A stretch of 64,000 bases of DNA from Emticicia agri (GCA_945860265.1 CAMAQF010000004.1:1-64000), one strand, 5' to 3'. Counted from the stretch's first letter, positions 36,999-47,721 are shown. The notes: generated by a model from the sequence alone, not told the origin. A program made the numbers and translations.

Positions 36999-39974
36999 AT
37001 GAAAATTAAAGTTTTTAGTATAATATTCTCACTAATAAGTATTTACAGCACTGCCCAAAGCTATAACCCAAAGTTGTTTGATAGCATGAAATGGCGAATG
37101 ATTGGTCCTCATCGTGGCGGTCGAACCGTTGGAGCAGTCGGTGTTCCGCAAAAGCCCAACGTTTTTTATATCGGCGTAAATAATGGGGGTGTTTGGAAAA
37201 CAACCGACTATGGACGAACATGGTCGCCAATTTTTGATGACCAAGCAACTGGTTCGGTGGGTGATGTGGCCGTTGCCCCATCAAATCCAAATGTAATTTA
37301 TGTCGCTTCGGGTGAAGGTATTCAACGACCAGATTTATCAGTAGGAAATGGTGTTTACAAATCGACAGATGAAGGTAAAACTTGGATAAATACTGGACTA
37401 AAAGATGGACAGCAAATTGGCGGTTTGGCGATTGACCCAACCAACGAAAATAGAGTTTTTGCTGCTGTTTTGGGGCATCCGTATGGGCCTAATACGGAAA
37501 GAGGAGTTTATCGAACAACCAATGGCGGTAAAACTTGGGAACGAGTTTTGTACAAAGATGAAAATACAGGAGCGATTCAAGTAACAATTGACCCTAAAAA
37601 TCCAAATGTAGTATATGCCGACCTTTGGGCGGCTCGCCAAGGGCCTTGGGAAAATGGTGCTTGGCAAGGCCCCGAAAGTGGAATGTATAAATCAACTGAT
37701 GGAGGCACAACTTGGAAAAAACTAACTAAAGGTTTACCAACCTACGAACAAGGTTTAGGTCGAATTGGATTTTGTATTGCCCCAAGCGACCCCAATCGCC
37801 TATATGCAACCGTTGATTCGCCCGAAGGTGGCGGAGTTTTCAAATCAACTGATGCGGGTGAATCTTGGACACTCGCGAGTCAAGACCCAAGAATTTGGGG
37901 ACGAGGAAGCGATTTTGCCGAAGTAAAAGTTCATCCAACAAACCCCGATATTGTTTTTAGTGCCGATGTTGACACTTGGAAGTCAGAAGATGCAGGAAAA
38001 ACTTGGACAGCCTTTCGTGGAGCTCCAGGTGGCGATGATTATCACAGACTTTGGATAAATCCAAACAATCCTGATATTATGCTTTTGGCGGCTGACCAAG
38101 GAGCAATCATTACTGTCAATGGCGGACAAACTTTTTCTTCATGGTATAATCAACCAACGGCACAATTTTATCATGTAAGCACCGATAATGCTTTTCCATA
38201 TAATGTTTATGGTGGGCAGCAAGAAAGTGGTTCGGTCGGTGTTACCTCTCGTGGAAATGATGGTATCATAACCTTTCGTGATTGGCATCCAGTAGGAGTA
38301 GAGGAGTACGGATATGTAGCTGCTGACCCACTTGACCCCAATATTATTTACGGAGGAAAAGTTACGAAATATGACAAACGAACTGGGCAAACACAAAATA
38401 TTGCCCCAGAAGCAGTTCGTTCTGGAAAGTATCGTTTTATTCGAACCGCACCTGTTTTATTTTCACCAATTGATAAAAAATCGTTGTTTTTTGCTGGAAA
38501 TGTATTATTCAAGACAAAAACAGGAGGTGATTCATGGGAGATAATTAGCCCAGATTTGACGCGTGTTAGCTATGATAAACTCCCGAAAAGCTTCAATGTT
38601 TTCACTACTGAGGCTATAAAAAAAATGCCTCGGCGTGGAGTAATTTATGCCGTTGCACCTTCACCAAAAGACATAAATATAATTTGGGCAGGAACTGACG
38701 ATGGATTGATTCATATAACAAAGGATGGCGGAAAAACTTGGCAAAATGTAACTCCACCAATACCTAAGGGTGAGCAAAATGATTTTTGGATTTGGTCTAA
38801 AATTTCACAAATTGATGCAGGGCATTATGATAAAAATGTGGCTTATGTGGCAGTAAACAGAATTAGACTTGACGACCAACGTCCGCATATTTTCCGTACA
38901 AAAGATGGTGGAAAAACTTGGCAAGAAATCGTTAAAGGCTTGCCAAATGAACCAATCAATACAGTTCGTGAAGACCCTTCTCGCAAAGGATTATTATATG
39001 CGGGTTCTGAAAATGCCGTATATGTATCGTTTGATGATGGTGAAAATTGGCAATCATTAAGGCTGAATATGCCCGCAACAAGCATAAGAGATTTGGTAAT
39101 TAAAGATGATGATATTGTGGTTGGTACTCACGGGCGTAGTTTCTGGATTTTAGATGATATTACACCTTTACGCCAAATGTCTGATGAAATTTTCAAAACT
39201 GAAGCATTTTTATTCAAACCACAAAATACTTATCGAGTGCGTTGGAGTACTTATACCGATACGCCAATTACACAAGAAGAACCGCAAGGACAAAATCCAC
39301 CCGATGGAGCAATTCTTAATTATTTCTTGAAAGAAAAAATCAATAATCCAGTTGTTCTTGAGATTTTCGATGCATCAAAAAAACTAATTCGTAAATTTTC
39401 TAGCGATGATAAACCTTACGAATTGCCCGATTTGAATATTCCACATTATTGGATTCGTCCACAACAAATTCTTTCGGCCGATGCTGGTTCGCATCGTTTT
39501 ATGTGGGATTTGCATTATCCTCCGTTGAATTTGCCACCATCTTATCCGATTTCGGCAGTTTATCAGAATACTGCTCCTGATGCTACTTCACCGTGGGTGA
39601 TGCCTGGCTATTATATCGCCAAATTGACAGTTGATGGAAAATCTAGCGAACAAACTTTTTTAGTAAAAATGGATCCACGCGTAAAAACCTCAGCTGTTGA
39701 TTTAAAACTTCAACATGACTTATCGCTGGCTTGCTACGAAGGACGAATGAAAATTGAAGCTGAATTAGCAAAAATGAAAAATTTGCGTAAGAGATTCAGA
39801 CTGACGGAGGAAAGTTTGAAACAGTTTGATTCAAAAGAAGCTAATTTAAAAAAGATTCAATCAGGTTTAGCTACAATTCACAATATTTTACAGGATGCTG
39901 ATAGTAAACCTACTACGCAAGTTATTGCAAATGCAAAAGACTTATTGAATCGGTTAAATGTTGTATTTAAGTGA
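36999..39974 (+). CDS. VPS10/sortilin-like beta-propeller repeat protein (secreted)
   Basis: ORF begins at 36960 but the ATG at 36999 gives signal peptide MKIKVFSIIFSLISIYSTAQS; many GGVWKTTDYGRTWSP / GVYRTTNGGKTWERV / GMYKSTDGGTTWKKL repeats. Confidence 0.88.
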   Translation: MKIKVFSIIFSLISIYSTAQSYNPKLFDSMKWRMIGPHRGGRTVGAVGVPQKPNVFYIGVNNGGVWKTTDYGRTWSPIFDDQATGSVGDVAVAPSNPNVIYVASGEGIQRPDLSVGNGVYKSTDEGKTWINTGLKDGQQIGGLAIDPTNENRVFAAVLGHPYGPNTERGVYRTTNGGKTWERVLYKDENTGAIQVTIDPKNPNVVYADLWAARQGPWENGAWQGPESGMYKSTDGGTTWKKLTKGLPTYEQGLGRIGFCIAPSDPNRLYATVDSPEGGGVFKSTDAGESWTLASQDPRIWGRGSDFAEVKVHPTNPDIVFSADVDTWKSEDAGKTWTAFRGAPGGDDYHRLWINPNNPDIMLLAADQGAIITVNGGQTFSSWYNQPTAQFYHVSTDNAFPYNVYGGQQESGSVGVTSRGNDGIITFRDWHPVGVEEYGYVAADPLDPNIIYGGKVTKYDKRTGQTQNIAPEAVRSGKYRFIRTAPVLFSPIDKKSLFFAGNVLFKTKTGGDSWEIISPDLTRVSYDKLPKSFNVFTTEAIKKMPRRGVIYAVAPSPKDINIIWAGTDDGLIHITKDGGKTWQNVTPPIPKGEQNDFWIWSKISQIDAGHYDKNVAYVAVNRIRLDDQRPHIFRTKDGGKTWQEIVKGLPNEPINTVREDPSRKGLLYAGSENAVYVSFDDGENWQSLRLNMPATSIRDLVIKDDDIVVGTHGRSFWILDDITPLRQMSDEIFKTEAFLFKPQNTYRVRWSTYTDTPITQEEPQGQNPPDGAILNYFLKEKINNPVVLEIFDASKKLIRKFSSDDKPYELPDLNIPHYWIRPQQILSADAGSHRFMWDLHYPPLNLPPSYPISAVYQNTAPDATSPWVMPGYYIAKLTVDGKSSEQTFLVKMDPRVKTSAVDLKLQHDLSLACYEGRMKIEAELAKMKNLRKRFRLTEESLKQFDSKEANLKKIQSGLATIHNILQDADSKPTTQVIANAKDLLNRLNVVFK

Positions 39975-39992
39975 GTTTTATAAAATTTTGAG

Positions 39993-40026
39993 AGCCACAA
40001 TTATTATAAGTTGTGGCTTTTTTTTA
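39993..40026 (+). terminator. Rho-independent terminator
   Basis: AGCCACAA-TTATTATAAG-TTGTGGCT followed by T run. Confidence 0.75.
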
Positions 40027-40058
40027 TCTTTAGGAATCAAAATACTTAAACTAAACCC

Positions 40059-41600
40059 ATGAAAAACCTCATTTTAGTTACATTCATTTTATTTAGTTTG
40101 GCTTTCCAACAAAAAAAAGACACCACAAATACCTCTTATAAGGAGCAGCACCGTCCTCAGTTCCATTTTACTCCAGAAAAAGGTTGGATGAATGACCCCA
40201 ACGGCCTTGTATATTACGATGGCGAATACCACCTATTTTATCAACATTATCCTGATAGTACCGTTTGGGGGCCAATGCATTGGGGACATGCTATAAGCAA
40301 AGATTTAGTTTCGTGGAAACATCTGCCGATTGCTTTATATCCTGATTCGCTCGGTTATATTTTTTCGGGAAGCATTGTCGTAGATGAAGACAATACAACT
40401 GGTTTTCAGACTGGGAAAGAAAAACCTTTGGTTGCGATTTTTACCTATCACGATATGGTGAAAGAAAAAGCAGGACGAAACGATCGTGAATCGCAAGGAA
40501 TTGCTTATAGTTTGGATAAAGGCCGAACTTGGATAAAGTATGAGAAAAATCCAGTAATTGCTAACAAAGGCGATACCGATTTTCGTGACCCAAAAGTGTT
40601 TTGGCATGAAGCTTCTAAAAACTGGATTATGCCTTTGGCAGTTGGGAAAAAATTAGAAATCTTCACCTCACCAAACTTAAAAAACTGGCAAAAAGTAAGC
40701 GAATTTGGCTTAAAAGAAAGCGTAAATGATGGGGTTTGGGAATGCCCAGATTTGATTTCTTTCAAGACCGATGATGGCACTGAAAAATGGGTTTTGATAC
40801 AAAATATTGGTCGTGGAGCTGTAAATGGTGGCTCAGGAACACAATATTTTGTTGGCAATTTTGATGGTAAAATCTTCACCAACGATAATTCGCCTGAAAC
40901 AAAACTTTGGTTAGATTATGGAGCGGATAATTATGCTGGTGTTTCGTGGTTTAATGCACCAAATAACGAAAAAATTTACATCGGATGGATGTCGAACTGG
41001 GACGATTATGCAAACCTTGTTCCAACTAAAGCTTGGAGAAGTGGCATGACTGTTCCTCGAAAATTATCTTTAAACAAATCTCCTGAAGGTTATCGCTTGG
41101 CTCAAATGCCTGTCAAACAACTTGAATCTTTACGGATTTCGAGTTCTAATATTCCAAAACAAAAGATTATAAATACGCTATTAATTGAAAATAAATCGGT
41201 TTTAAATGAACTTGATTTGTCTTTCGATTTAACAACATCAACCGCAATTGAGCTTGGATTTATTTTATCTAATTCAAAAAATGAAAAACTGATTGTTGGT
41301 TTAGATAGAGTCTCAAAGCAAATTTTTATCGACCGAAGAAATGCAGGAAAATCTGATTTTTCTTCAAAATTTGCCAAGAAACATATCGCACCTTTTACTT
41401 ATGTTAAGGAATTGACAATTAAGGCTTTAGTTGATAAGGCATCAATCGAAGTTTTTGTTAATGGTGGAAAAATTGCCTTAACAGACTTGTTTTTTCCTTC
41501 TGAAGAATACACTAAAATTGAACTTTACGGTAAAGGTGGTAATGCCGAGTTAACTACTGGTAAATTATATCCATTGAAATCAGTTTGGGCTAAAAAATAG
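40059..41600 (+). CDS. GH32 levanase/fructanase
   Basis: HFTPEKGWMNDPNGLVYYDGEYHLFYQHYP; DFRDPKVFWHE; WECPDLISF; KIYIGWMSNWDDYA. Confidence 0.95.
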   Translation: MKNLILVTFILFSLAFQQKKDTTNTSYKEQHRPQFHFTPEKGWMNDPNGLVYYDGEYHLFYQHYPDSTVWGPMHWGHAISKDLVSWKHLPIALYPDSLGYIFSGSIVVDEDNTTGFQTGKEKPLVAIFTYHDMVKEKAGRNDRESQGIAYSLDKGRTWIKYEKNPVIANKGDTDFRDPKVFWHEASKNWIMPLAVGKKLEIFTSPNLKNWQKVSEFGLKESVNDGVWECPDLISFKTDDGTEKWVLIQNIGRGAVNGGSGTQYFVGNFDGKIFTNDNSPETKLWLDYGADNYAGVSWFNAPNNEKIYIGWMSNWDDYANLVPTKAWRSGMTVPRKLSLNKSPEGYRLAQMPVKQLESLRISSSNIPKQKIINTLLIENKSVLNELDLSFDLTTSTAIELGFILSNSKNEKLIVGLDRVSKQIFIDRRNAGKSDFSSKFAKKHIAPFTYVKELTIKALVDKASIEVFVNGGKIALTDLFFPSEEYTKIELYGKGGNAELTTGKLYPLKSVWAKK

Positions 41601-41694
41601 ATTTTATTGTTTAAATTTTCCTCGAAGGAACGTCAAATTTTTACGCTCTTTCGAATATTTTATAATTTGAACAATTAGTCATTATCAAAGAAAA

Positions 41695-42576
41695 ATGTCA
41701 AAGAAAAATATAGTTTGTTTTGGAGAAGTATTATGGGATTTGCTTCCTTCTGGCAAAATTGCTGGTGGAGCTCCAATGAATGTGGCGGTTCATGCCAGTC
41801 AATTAGGCTTGAACGCTATAATGATTAGTGCCGTTGGAAATGATGAACTGGGAGAAGGAATTACGTCTTTTTTATTAAGCAGAGGTTTATCAATAGAAAA
41901 TATTCAAAAAAATGAATACCAAACGGGCATTGTAGAGGTTACTTTAGATGCAAAAGGGAGTCCGTCCTATTCAATCATTGAACCAGTTGCTTGGGATTTT
42001 ATTAGATTGACTGATGCTGCAAAAAGTACCATTCAAGTAGCAGATGCTCTGGTTTTTGGGAGCTTAGCTTTAAGAAATGAAATTTCAAAACTAACGCTTT
42101 TGCAATTACAAATAGATTCCAAACTGAAAATTTTAGATTTAAATCTCAGGAAACCATTTTATTCACCAAAATTGACTGATGAACTTTTGCGAGTTGCCGA
42201 TATTGTAAAAGTCAATGATGAAGAATTAGAAATGATTTGTACTTGGTTCGGTTCATTTGGTAATCAAATAGACAATGCTAGTTTTCTGAAAGCACGATTT
42301 AAACTCAAAGGAATTTTAGTGACGAGAGGAGCAAATGGTGCTTTTTTTATTGATGAAAATAATGAAGTATTTGAACATCAAGGATTTAAAGTAATCGTAA
42401 ATGATACCATCGGAAGTGGAGATTCATTTTTGGCTGCGTTCATAACCAAATGGCTCAGTGGTGAAACGCCAGGTGAAGCCCTAAAATATGCTTGTGCGGT
42501 AGGTGCGTTTGTTGCAACACAGAAAGGTGCAACGCCAGCAATTTCTGAAGAAGATATTATGAAAGCTATGAAATAA
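41695..42576 (+). CDS. PfkB-family fructokinase
   Basis: FGEVLWDLLPSGKIAGGAPMNVAVHASQLG; VNDTIGSGDSFLAAFITKWL; adjacent to GH32. Confidence 0.92.
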   Translation: MSKKNIVCFGEVLWDLLPSGKIAGGAPMNVAVHASQLGLNAIMISAVGNDELGEGITSFLLSRGLSIENIQKNEYQTGIVEVTLDAKGSPSYSIIEPVAWDFIRLTDAAKSTIQVADALVFGSLALRNEISKLTLLQLQIDSKLKILDLNLRKPFYSPKLTDELLRVADIVKVNDEELEMICTWFGSFGNQIDNASFLKARFKLKGILVTRGANGAFFIDENNEVFEHQGFKVIVNDTIGSGDSFLAAFITKWLSGETPGEALKYACAVGAFVATQKGATPAISEEDIMKAMK

Positions 42577-42589
42577 TCAAGTGAAATAA

Positions 42590-42952
42590 TTATATTGTAT
42601 AAAAATACGCCCAAGCAATCATGATAATTTGTAGAGGAAGTCTTAACCATAGTATCCAATTCGGTATTTTTTTGAATTTACCCGAAGTGACCATATATAT
42701 ATTGGCAGGAAAAACAGCAATGAATAATAAAATAATTCCCCAAGCAGCAAATGATTTTGTTTGGCTAAAAAGCAATCCAATTCCTAAAATAATTTCTGTA
42801 ATTCCGCTAATAATCACCATTTCTTCATGTTTTGGAATGTACGGTGGCATGGTTTTCATAAAAAAGTTTTTCTTTGTAAAGTGCGAAATTCCCGCAAAAA
42901 CTAAAAAACCTGCCATTATATAAAGAGCAATATTCTCCATAAGTCTCATCAT
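42590..42952 (-). CDS. DoxX-like membrane protein
   Basis: Four hydrophobic segments; FAGISHFTKKNFFMKTMPPYIPKHEEMVIISGITEIILGIGLL. Confidence 0.85.
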   Translation of the reverse strand: MMRLMENIALYIMAGFLVFAGISHFTKKNFFMKTMPPYIPKHEEMVIISGITEIILGIGLLFSQTKSFAAWGIILLFIAVFPANIYMVTSGKFKKIPNWILWLRLPLQIIMIAWAYFYTI

Positions 42953-43040
42953 TAAATTTATTCATCGCAAATTAAGTCAAAAAATAATTTTAATGGTTTA
43001 TTTTACATATAATCTTTATCGACAAAAATAATATAACATT

Positions 43041-44270
43041 ATGAATAAAGTTTTCTTATACAGTTTTACTCTGCTTTTTTCAATAATTTTCCCGATTTGT
43101 TTTGCACAAAAAAACAAAACTGAAGCATATTTTCCTGCTTATAACCAATGGATTTCAAAGAATCCCACTGAATTAGGACTTAATATAGATAAAATAAATG
43201 AAACCATAAAATTTGCCAAAGATAATGAAATAAAAAATCCAAGAAATATGGAAGTGTCTCATTATCAGTCTTTTGGAAAAGAACCTTTCGGTTTTGCGGT
43301 TGGACCTTTTGCCGAGCGAGGCGAACCAACAGGTTTAATTATTCACAAAGGTTATATTGTGGCTCAGTGGGGAGAACCAAACCGCTGCGATATTACACAT
43401 AGTGTGACAAAAAGTTTTTTATCAAGTGTTGTTGGATTAGCTGTTGATCGTAGCCTAATCAAAAATGTTTCGGATACGGTTGCTCCATACGTTCCACCAA
43501 TCGAAATTTATGGAAACCCAGTCAACCGTTCGGCTGATGAGTTTGGAAAGCCAGAATTACTGCAACTTTTTGATACACCTCATAATAAAACGATTACTTG
43601 GAATTCACTTCTTCGTCAAACTAGCGATTGGGAAGGTACACTTTGGGGGAAACCAGATTGGGCTGACCGCCCAGACAAAGATGCTACAAAATGGCTAAAT
43701 AGACCCAGAAATAAACAAGGAAGCTTTTATGAATATAATGATGTGAGAGTTAATGTACTTTCTTTAGCGGCACTGAGCGTTTGGAGAAAACCTTTGCCAC
43801 AAGTTTTGAAAGAGAACTTAATGGATAAAATAGGTGCTTCAAATACCTGGCGTTGGACGGGCTATCGAAACTCTTGGATTGTCTTGGATGGGCAAGCCGT
43901 TCAGTCAGTTAGTGGAGGTGGACATTGGGGTGGAGGAATGTTTATTAATGCATTTGACATGGGGCGTTTTGGTTTGCTCTCATTAAATAGGGGAAAATGG
44001 AAAGACCAACAGGTTTTATCAGAAAACTGGGTAAATCAAGCACTTACACCCACACCTGCTCAACCTACTTATGGTTATATGAATTGGTTTTTGAATACAG
44101 ACCAAAAACTCTTACCGAGTGCTTCAGCAAAATCATTTTATCATCTCGGAAACGGCACAAATTTGATTTATATTGACCCGGAGCATGATTTGGTAATGGT
44201 TGTTAGATGGATTTCTTCTGAGGCAATGGATGGCATAGTAAAGAAAGTTTTAGAAGCATTTCCAAAATAA
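43041..44270 (+). CDS. Serine hydrolase, beta-lactamase/class C fold
   Basis: CDITHSVTKSFLSSVVGLAVD (SxxK), YEYNDVRVNVLSLAAL (YxN), GGGHWGGGMFINAFDMGRFG. Confidence 0.88.
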   Translation: MNKVFLYSFTLLFSIIFPICFAQKNKTEAYFPAYNQWISKNPTELGLNIDKINETIKFAKDNEIKNPRNMEVSHYQSFGKEPFGFAVGPFAERGEPTGLIIHKGYIVAQWGEPNRCDITHSVTKSFLSSVVGLAVDRSLIKNVSDTVAPYVPPIEIYGNPVNRSADEFGKPELLQLFDTPHNKTITWNSLLRQTSDWEGTLWGKPDWADRPDKDATKWLNRPRNKQGSFYEYNDVRVNVLSLAALSVWRKPLPQVLKENLMDKIGASNTWRWTGYRNSWIVLDGQAVQSVSGGGHWGGGMFINAFDMGRFGLLSLNRGKWKDQQVLSENWVNQALTPTPAQPTYGYMNWFLNTDQKLLPSASAKSFYHLGNGTNLIYIDPEHDLVMVVRWISSEAMDGIVKKVLEAFPK

Positions 44271-44316
44271 ATAAGCTTATTTTTTTTTATACTTATCTAT
44301 TCAAAACAAATTAAAA

Positions 44317-45066
44317 ATGAAAAAAATCAACCTAATTTTATTCTTCTTATTTTTAGCTATTGGTGCGTTTGCCCAAGTAAAAAAAGAATTTTATGAACTT
44401 CGTACCTACGAATTAAAGTTTGGTTCGTCACGTACAAATATCGAAAATTATTTTAAAAATGCTCTTTTTCCGACTTTGAATAAATACGGCGTAAAAAACA
44501 TTGGAGCATTTGGAGAAATGGGACTTTCTGACCCTGGAAAAATCTATATATTGATTCCTTATGCTTCAATTGAAGAGTTTTCGAGAGTTAATGAAAAAAT
44601 TAAAGCGGATGAAGATTTCCTGAAAGCAACTCAAGAATATAATGCTTTACCACCCGAAAAAGCTCCATATACTCGTTTTACATCTTCAATTATGAATGCT
44701 TTTGACGGAATACCACAGTTGGTAAAACCAACTACTGACCAAAAAATATTTGAATTAAGAATTTATCAAAGCTATTCAGAGGATGCAGCTCGTCGTAAAA
44801 GAAAAATGTTCAATGATGAAGAATTGAAGATTTTCAGAGATACTAAACTCAATTCGGTGTTTTTCGGAGAGGTTATTGCAGGTGAATACATGCCATGCCT
44901 CACTTATATGTTGGCTTTCAAAAACATGGAAGAACGTGATGCTAATTGGAAAGTTTTTAGTGCAAACCCAGATTGGAAACGTATTTCAAGTGCTGCCGAA
45001 TATGCCAATTCAGTTTCGCATATCATCAGAGTTTTCTTAGTGCCTTTATCTTATACTCAACTCTAA
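44317..45066 (+). CDS. NIPSNAP-domain secreted protein
   Basis: KKEFYELRTYELKFGSSRTNIENYF; KIFELRIYQSYSEDAARRKRKMFNDEELKIFRDTKLNSVFFGEVIAG. Confidence 0.85.
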   Translation: MKKINLILFFLFLAIGAFAQVKKEFYELRTYELKFGSSRTNIENYFKNALFPTLNKYGVKNIGAFGEMGLSDPGKIYILIPYASIEEFSRVNEKIKADEDFLKATQEYNALPPEKAPYTRFTSSIMNAFDGIPQLVKPTTDQKIFELRIYQSYSEDAARRKRKMFNDEELKIFRDTKLNSVFFGEVIAGEYMPCLTYMLAFKNMEERDANWKVFSANPDWKRISSAAEYANSVSHIIRVFLVPLSYTQL

Positions 45067-45070
45067 AATC

Positions 45071-46063
45071 ATGAAAAAATACTTCATATTCTTATTTATG
45101 ATGTGCTTTGCATTATTACTGAAAGCACAAAATGAAACATTCGCTGAGAAATTAGGCTTTCCAAAAGGAGCGAAAGTCATAATCATGCACGTTGATGACG
45201 TTGGAATGTCTTATGACTCAAACGTTGGGGCAATCAAATCAGTTGAAGAGGGAGTTGCTACTTCAATGAGCGTTATGATGCCTTGTTCGTGGGTACCATC
45301 GTTTGTGCATTACCTTAAAAATCATCCTCAAATCGATGCGGGATTACACCTTACCTTAACTTCTGAATGGAAAGATTATCGTTGGGGTCCTTTGGCTGGT
45401 AAACCAACTGTACCGAATTTGGTCGATTCAGAGGGAGCAATGTGGCGAAGTGTTGAAGAAACTGCCAAACACGCTTCAGCAGATGATATTGAGAAAGAAA
45501 TAAGAAGCCAATTGGAAAGAGCAAGAGCAATGGGTTTTGAGCCAACGCACATGGACTCTCACATGGGAACATTATTTGCACGCCAAGATTATTTAGAACG
45601 CTATTTCAAAGTTGGTATCGAAAATAAAATACCAGTTATGTTTCCTGGTGGACATGATACCATGATTTTGCGTGATGGTGCCTCAGGTTTAACAATTCAA
45701 CAAGCTCAAAAAATTGGAAAAATGCTTTGGGATGCTGGTTTGCCAGTTTTAGATGATTTGCACAATATAAGTTATGGCTGGACGATGGATAAAGTAAAAA
45801 ATCCAGATGAAAAGGCTTTGCAGAAATATAAAACCCAAAAATACATTGATTCATTTAAAGATTTACAGGCAGGTGTAACTATGGTGATTATGCACTGTAC
45901 TTCTCCAACTGAGGTTTTTGAACATATTTCAGATTCGGGAAATACTCGTCGGGGTGATATGTTGGCCATGATCGACCCAGCTTTAAAAAAGTATATTCAA
46001 GACAATGGAATTATTTTGACAACTTGGAGGGAATTGAAACAAAGAAGAGACAAAATTAAATAA
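45071..46063 (+). CDS. ChbG/YdjC-family polysaccharide deacetylase, secreted
   Basis: AKVIIMHVDDVGMSYDSNVGAIKSVEEGVATSMSVMMPC; GLHLTLTSEW; THMDSHMGTLF. Confidence 0.88.
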   Translation: MKKYFIFLFMMCFALLLKAQNETFAEKLGFPKGAKVIIMHVDDVGMSYDSNVGAIKSVEEGVATSMSVMMPCSWVPSFVHYLKNHPQIDAGLHLTLTSEWKDYRWGPLAGKPTVPNLVDSEGAMWRSVEETAKHASADDIEKEIRSQLERARAMGFEPTHMDSHMGTLFARQDYLERYFKVGIENKIPVMFPGGHDTMILRDGASGLTIQQAQKIGKMLWDAGLPVLDDLHNISYGWTMDKVKNPDEKALQKYKTQKYIDSFKDLQAGVTMVIMHCTSPTEVFEHISDSGNTRRGDMLAMIDPALKKYIQDNGIILTTWRELKQRRDKIK

Positions 46064-46073
46064 GATTGTTTGC

Positions 46074-46100
46074 AATGCCCATTTCTTATAAATGGGCATT
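46074..46100. terminator. Bidirectional terminator between convergent genes
   Basis: AATGCCCATTT-CTTAT-AAATGGGCATT perfect 11-bp stem. Confidence 0.8.
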
Positions 46101-46103
46101 GTT

Positions 46104-47234
46104 TTACATTCTATCGAAGACATCATTCATATCTAAACTTCTATTTTTTCTACTTTTTTGTTCTTGACGATATTTGTCAATTAGGTATTTCACCTGCACA
46201 TTATCTTTATAAAACGGAGCTTGTTTCTCTTCATTTTTGATAGTTTTCTTCAAATTTGCAATTTCTTTCCTAAACTTATTTTCTAAACTTTGGTATTTAT
46301 CTGACCCATAACGGTCATAAATAGAAGGTCCAAAATAATATCTTTGACCAAAAGAAATTACTTCCGCAAATTCTTGTTCCAACTCTGCAACTTGTTGTAT
46401 CAATAGTTTTACATAATATTTGAGACTTTCATCGTTGCTATGCTCAAAGTCAGTTCCCAAGAGTTCGAGTCTTAGTCGAAGCAATTCAAAAAGGTCATCT
46501 TTTTCGTTTGCCTCCGTTATACGGTGCATCAAAAGTGTTTTTCGTTCTTTTTCTAGTTCATCTTTTTCACGGTCAGGGTGAAATGCTTTCACCAATTCCA
46601 TATAAATTTGTCGACTCGTTTTGTTTAAATTCTTTGCTTCTTGTCGTTGTTTTTCTTCTTTCTCTATTTGTTTGGCTGTTTTCTTTTTACTAGCTTTTCT
46701 TGCTTCATATTTAGCTTCATCGGCTGCCACTTGTTGGTCGAGGTATTCTTGTAATTTTTCTGGGTCGCTCAAATCTGCATCATCATCGAATTTCATTTCA
46801 AAAATTGAAGAAAGTGAATCTTTTAATGTTTCAGAGGCTTTTTTATTAGCTTCCTCATAGGCTTCTTCAAAACTTATACCATCATTATGTCGTGTAAAAA
46901 TTTCTTCTAGTTCAGGTGAATCTGTTCTGTTTATTAGCTCGCTGATCCACTCAATTATCATTTCAGAAAGTGTATCATTGTCACGCTTTTTGAATATATT
47001 TTGTTGAAAAAGAGCATCTAAGTAAAATATTTTTTTAACCTGTACCTCGATTAGTTTTTTCTCCAACGGAAAAATTTCAGAAGTAATCTTTACTTGAATT
47101 TGGTCCATTTCAGCTTTCACAAATACAATTTCCCTTTTCAATCGATCTATTTTCTGAATATTGGTATTAAATTGTTTTTGTAGTTTTGTTAAAATTGCCG
47201 AATTTTCTGTTTTAATTTGAATAAGTTCTTGCAT
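46104..47234 (-). CDS. Coiled-coil protein with J-domain-like HPD segment
   Basis: RQIYMELVKAFHPDREKDELEKERKTLLMHRITEANEKDDLFELLRLRLEL; heptad-like N- and C-terminal helices. Confidence 0.7.
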   Translation of the reverse strand: MQELIQIKTENSAILTKLQKQFNTNIQKIDRLKREIVFVKAEMDQIQVKITSEIFPLEKKLIEVQVKKIFYLDALFQQNIFKKRDNDTLSEMIIEWISELINRTDSPELEEIFTRHNDGISFEEAYEEANKKASETLKDSLSSIFEMKFDDDADLSDPEKLQEYLDQQVAADEAKYEARKASKKKTAKQIEKEEKQRQEAKNLNKTSRQIYMELVKAFHPDREKDELEKERKTLLMHRITEANEKDDLFELLRLRLELLGTDFEHSNDESLKYYVKLLIQQVAELEQEFAEVISFGQRYYFGPSIYDRYGSDKYQSLENKFRKEIANLKKTIKNEEKQAPFYKDNVQVKYLIDKYRQEQKSRKNRSLDMNDVFDRM

Positions 47235-47721
47235 AGATATAAAATTTGATGATTTTGAGATAAGTTGCTGTTTATGATTAGTTTATATCAGTAGAAAACT
47301 TAGAGTTCAAACCTCTTTCGAGCTAGCATTTCAGTAGAAAATGAATTGTTTGCTACTAATATGCTACCCCGAATGGGGTCAAACAAAATCACGATAATAT
47401 AAACTATTTTCAGCCATATACTTACAAAAAGAACAAGTTATTAGTGCTTGAAAATAATTAGTTTGTTGAGTTATTTGTATTTAAAGTGCTTGTATTCAGC
47501 ATTTTACGAAAACTACAACGACCTGCTTAAATAAATGTAGATTCATTTTATGGATGCAAGATATTAGAATATAAGTGTTTTATCAAATAAATTTATTAAC
47601 AAAAAAACTATTCTTGACATTTTGTCAATAGAAAGAAATCTTAATAGCGGATATAGATTTCAAAAATATTTCAGTTTAAAATTCGTTGTATTTGTACCAA
47701 TCAGAATTAATTTATTTATAT

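Noticed and set aside
37015-37440. 141-aa minus-strand ORF opposite the VPS10-like gene (also 40505..40882 minus, 19968..20330 plus)
   Set aside because: Antisense shadows of strongly supported CDSs; translations lack recognisable motifs.
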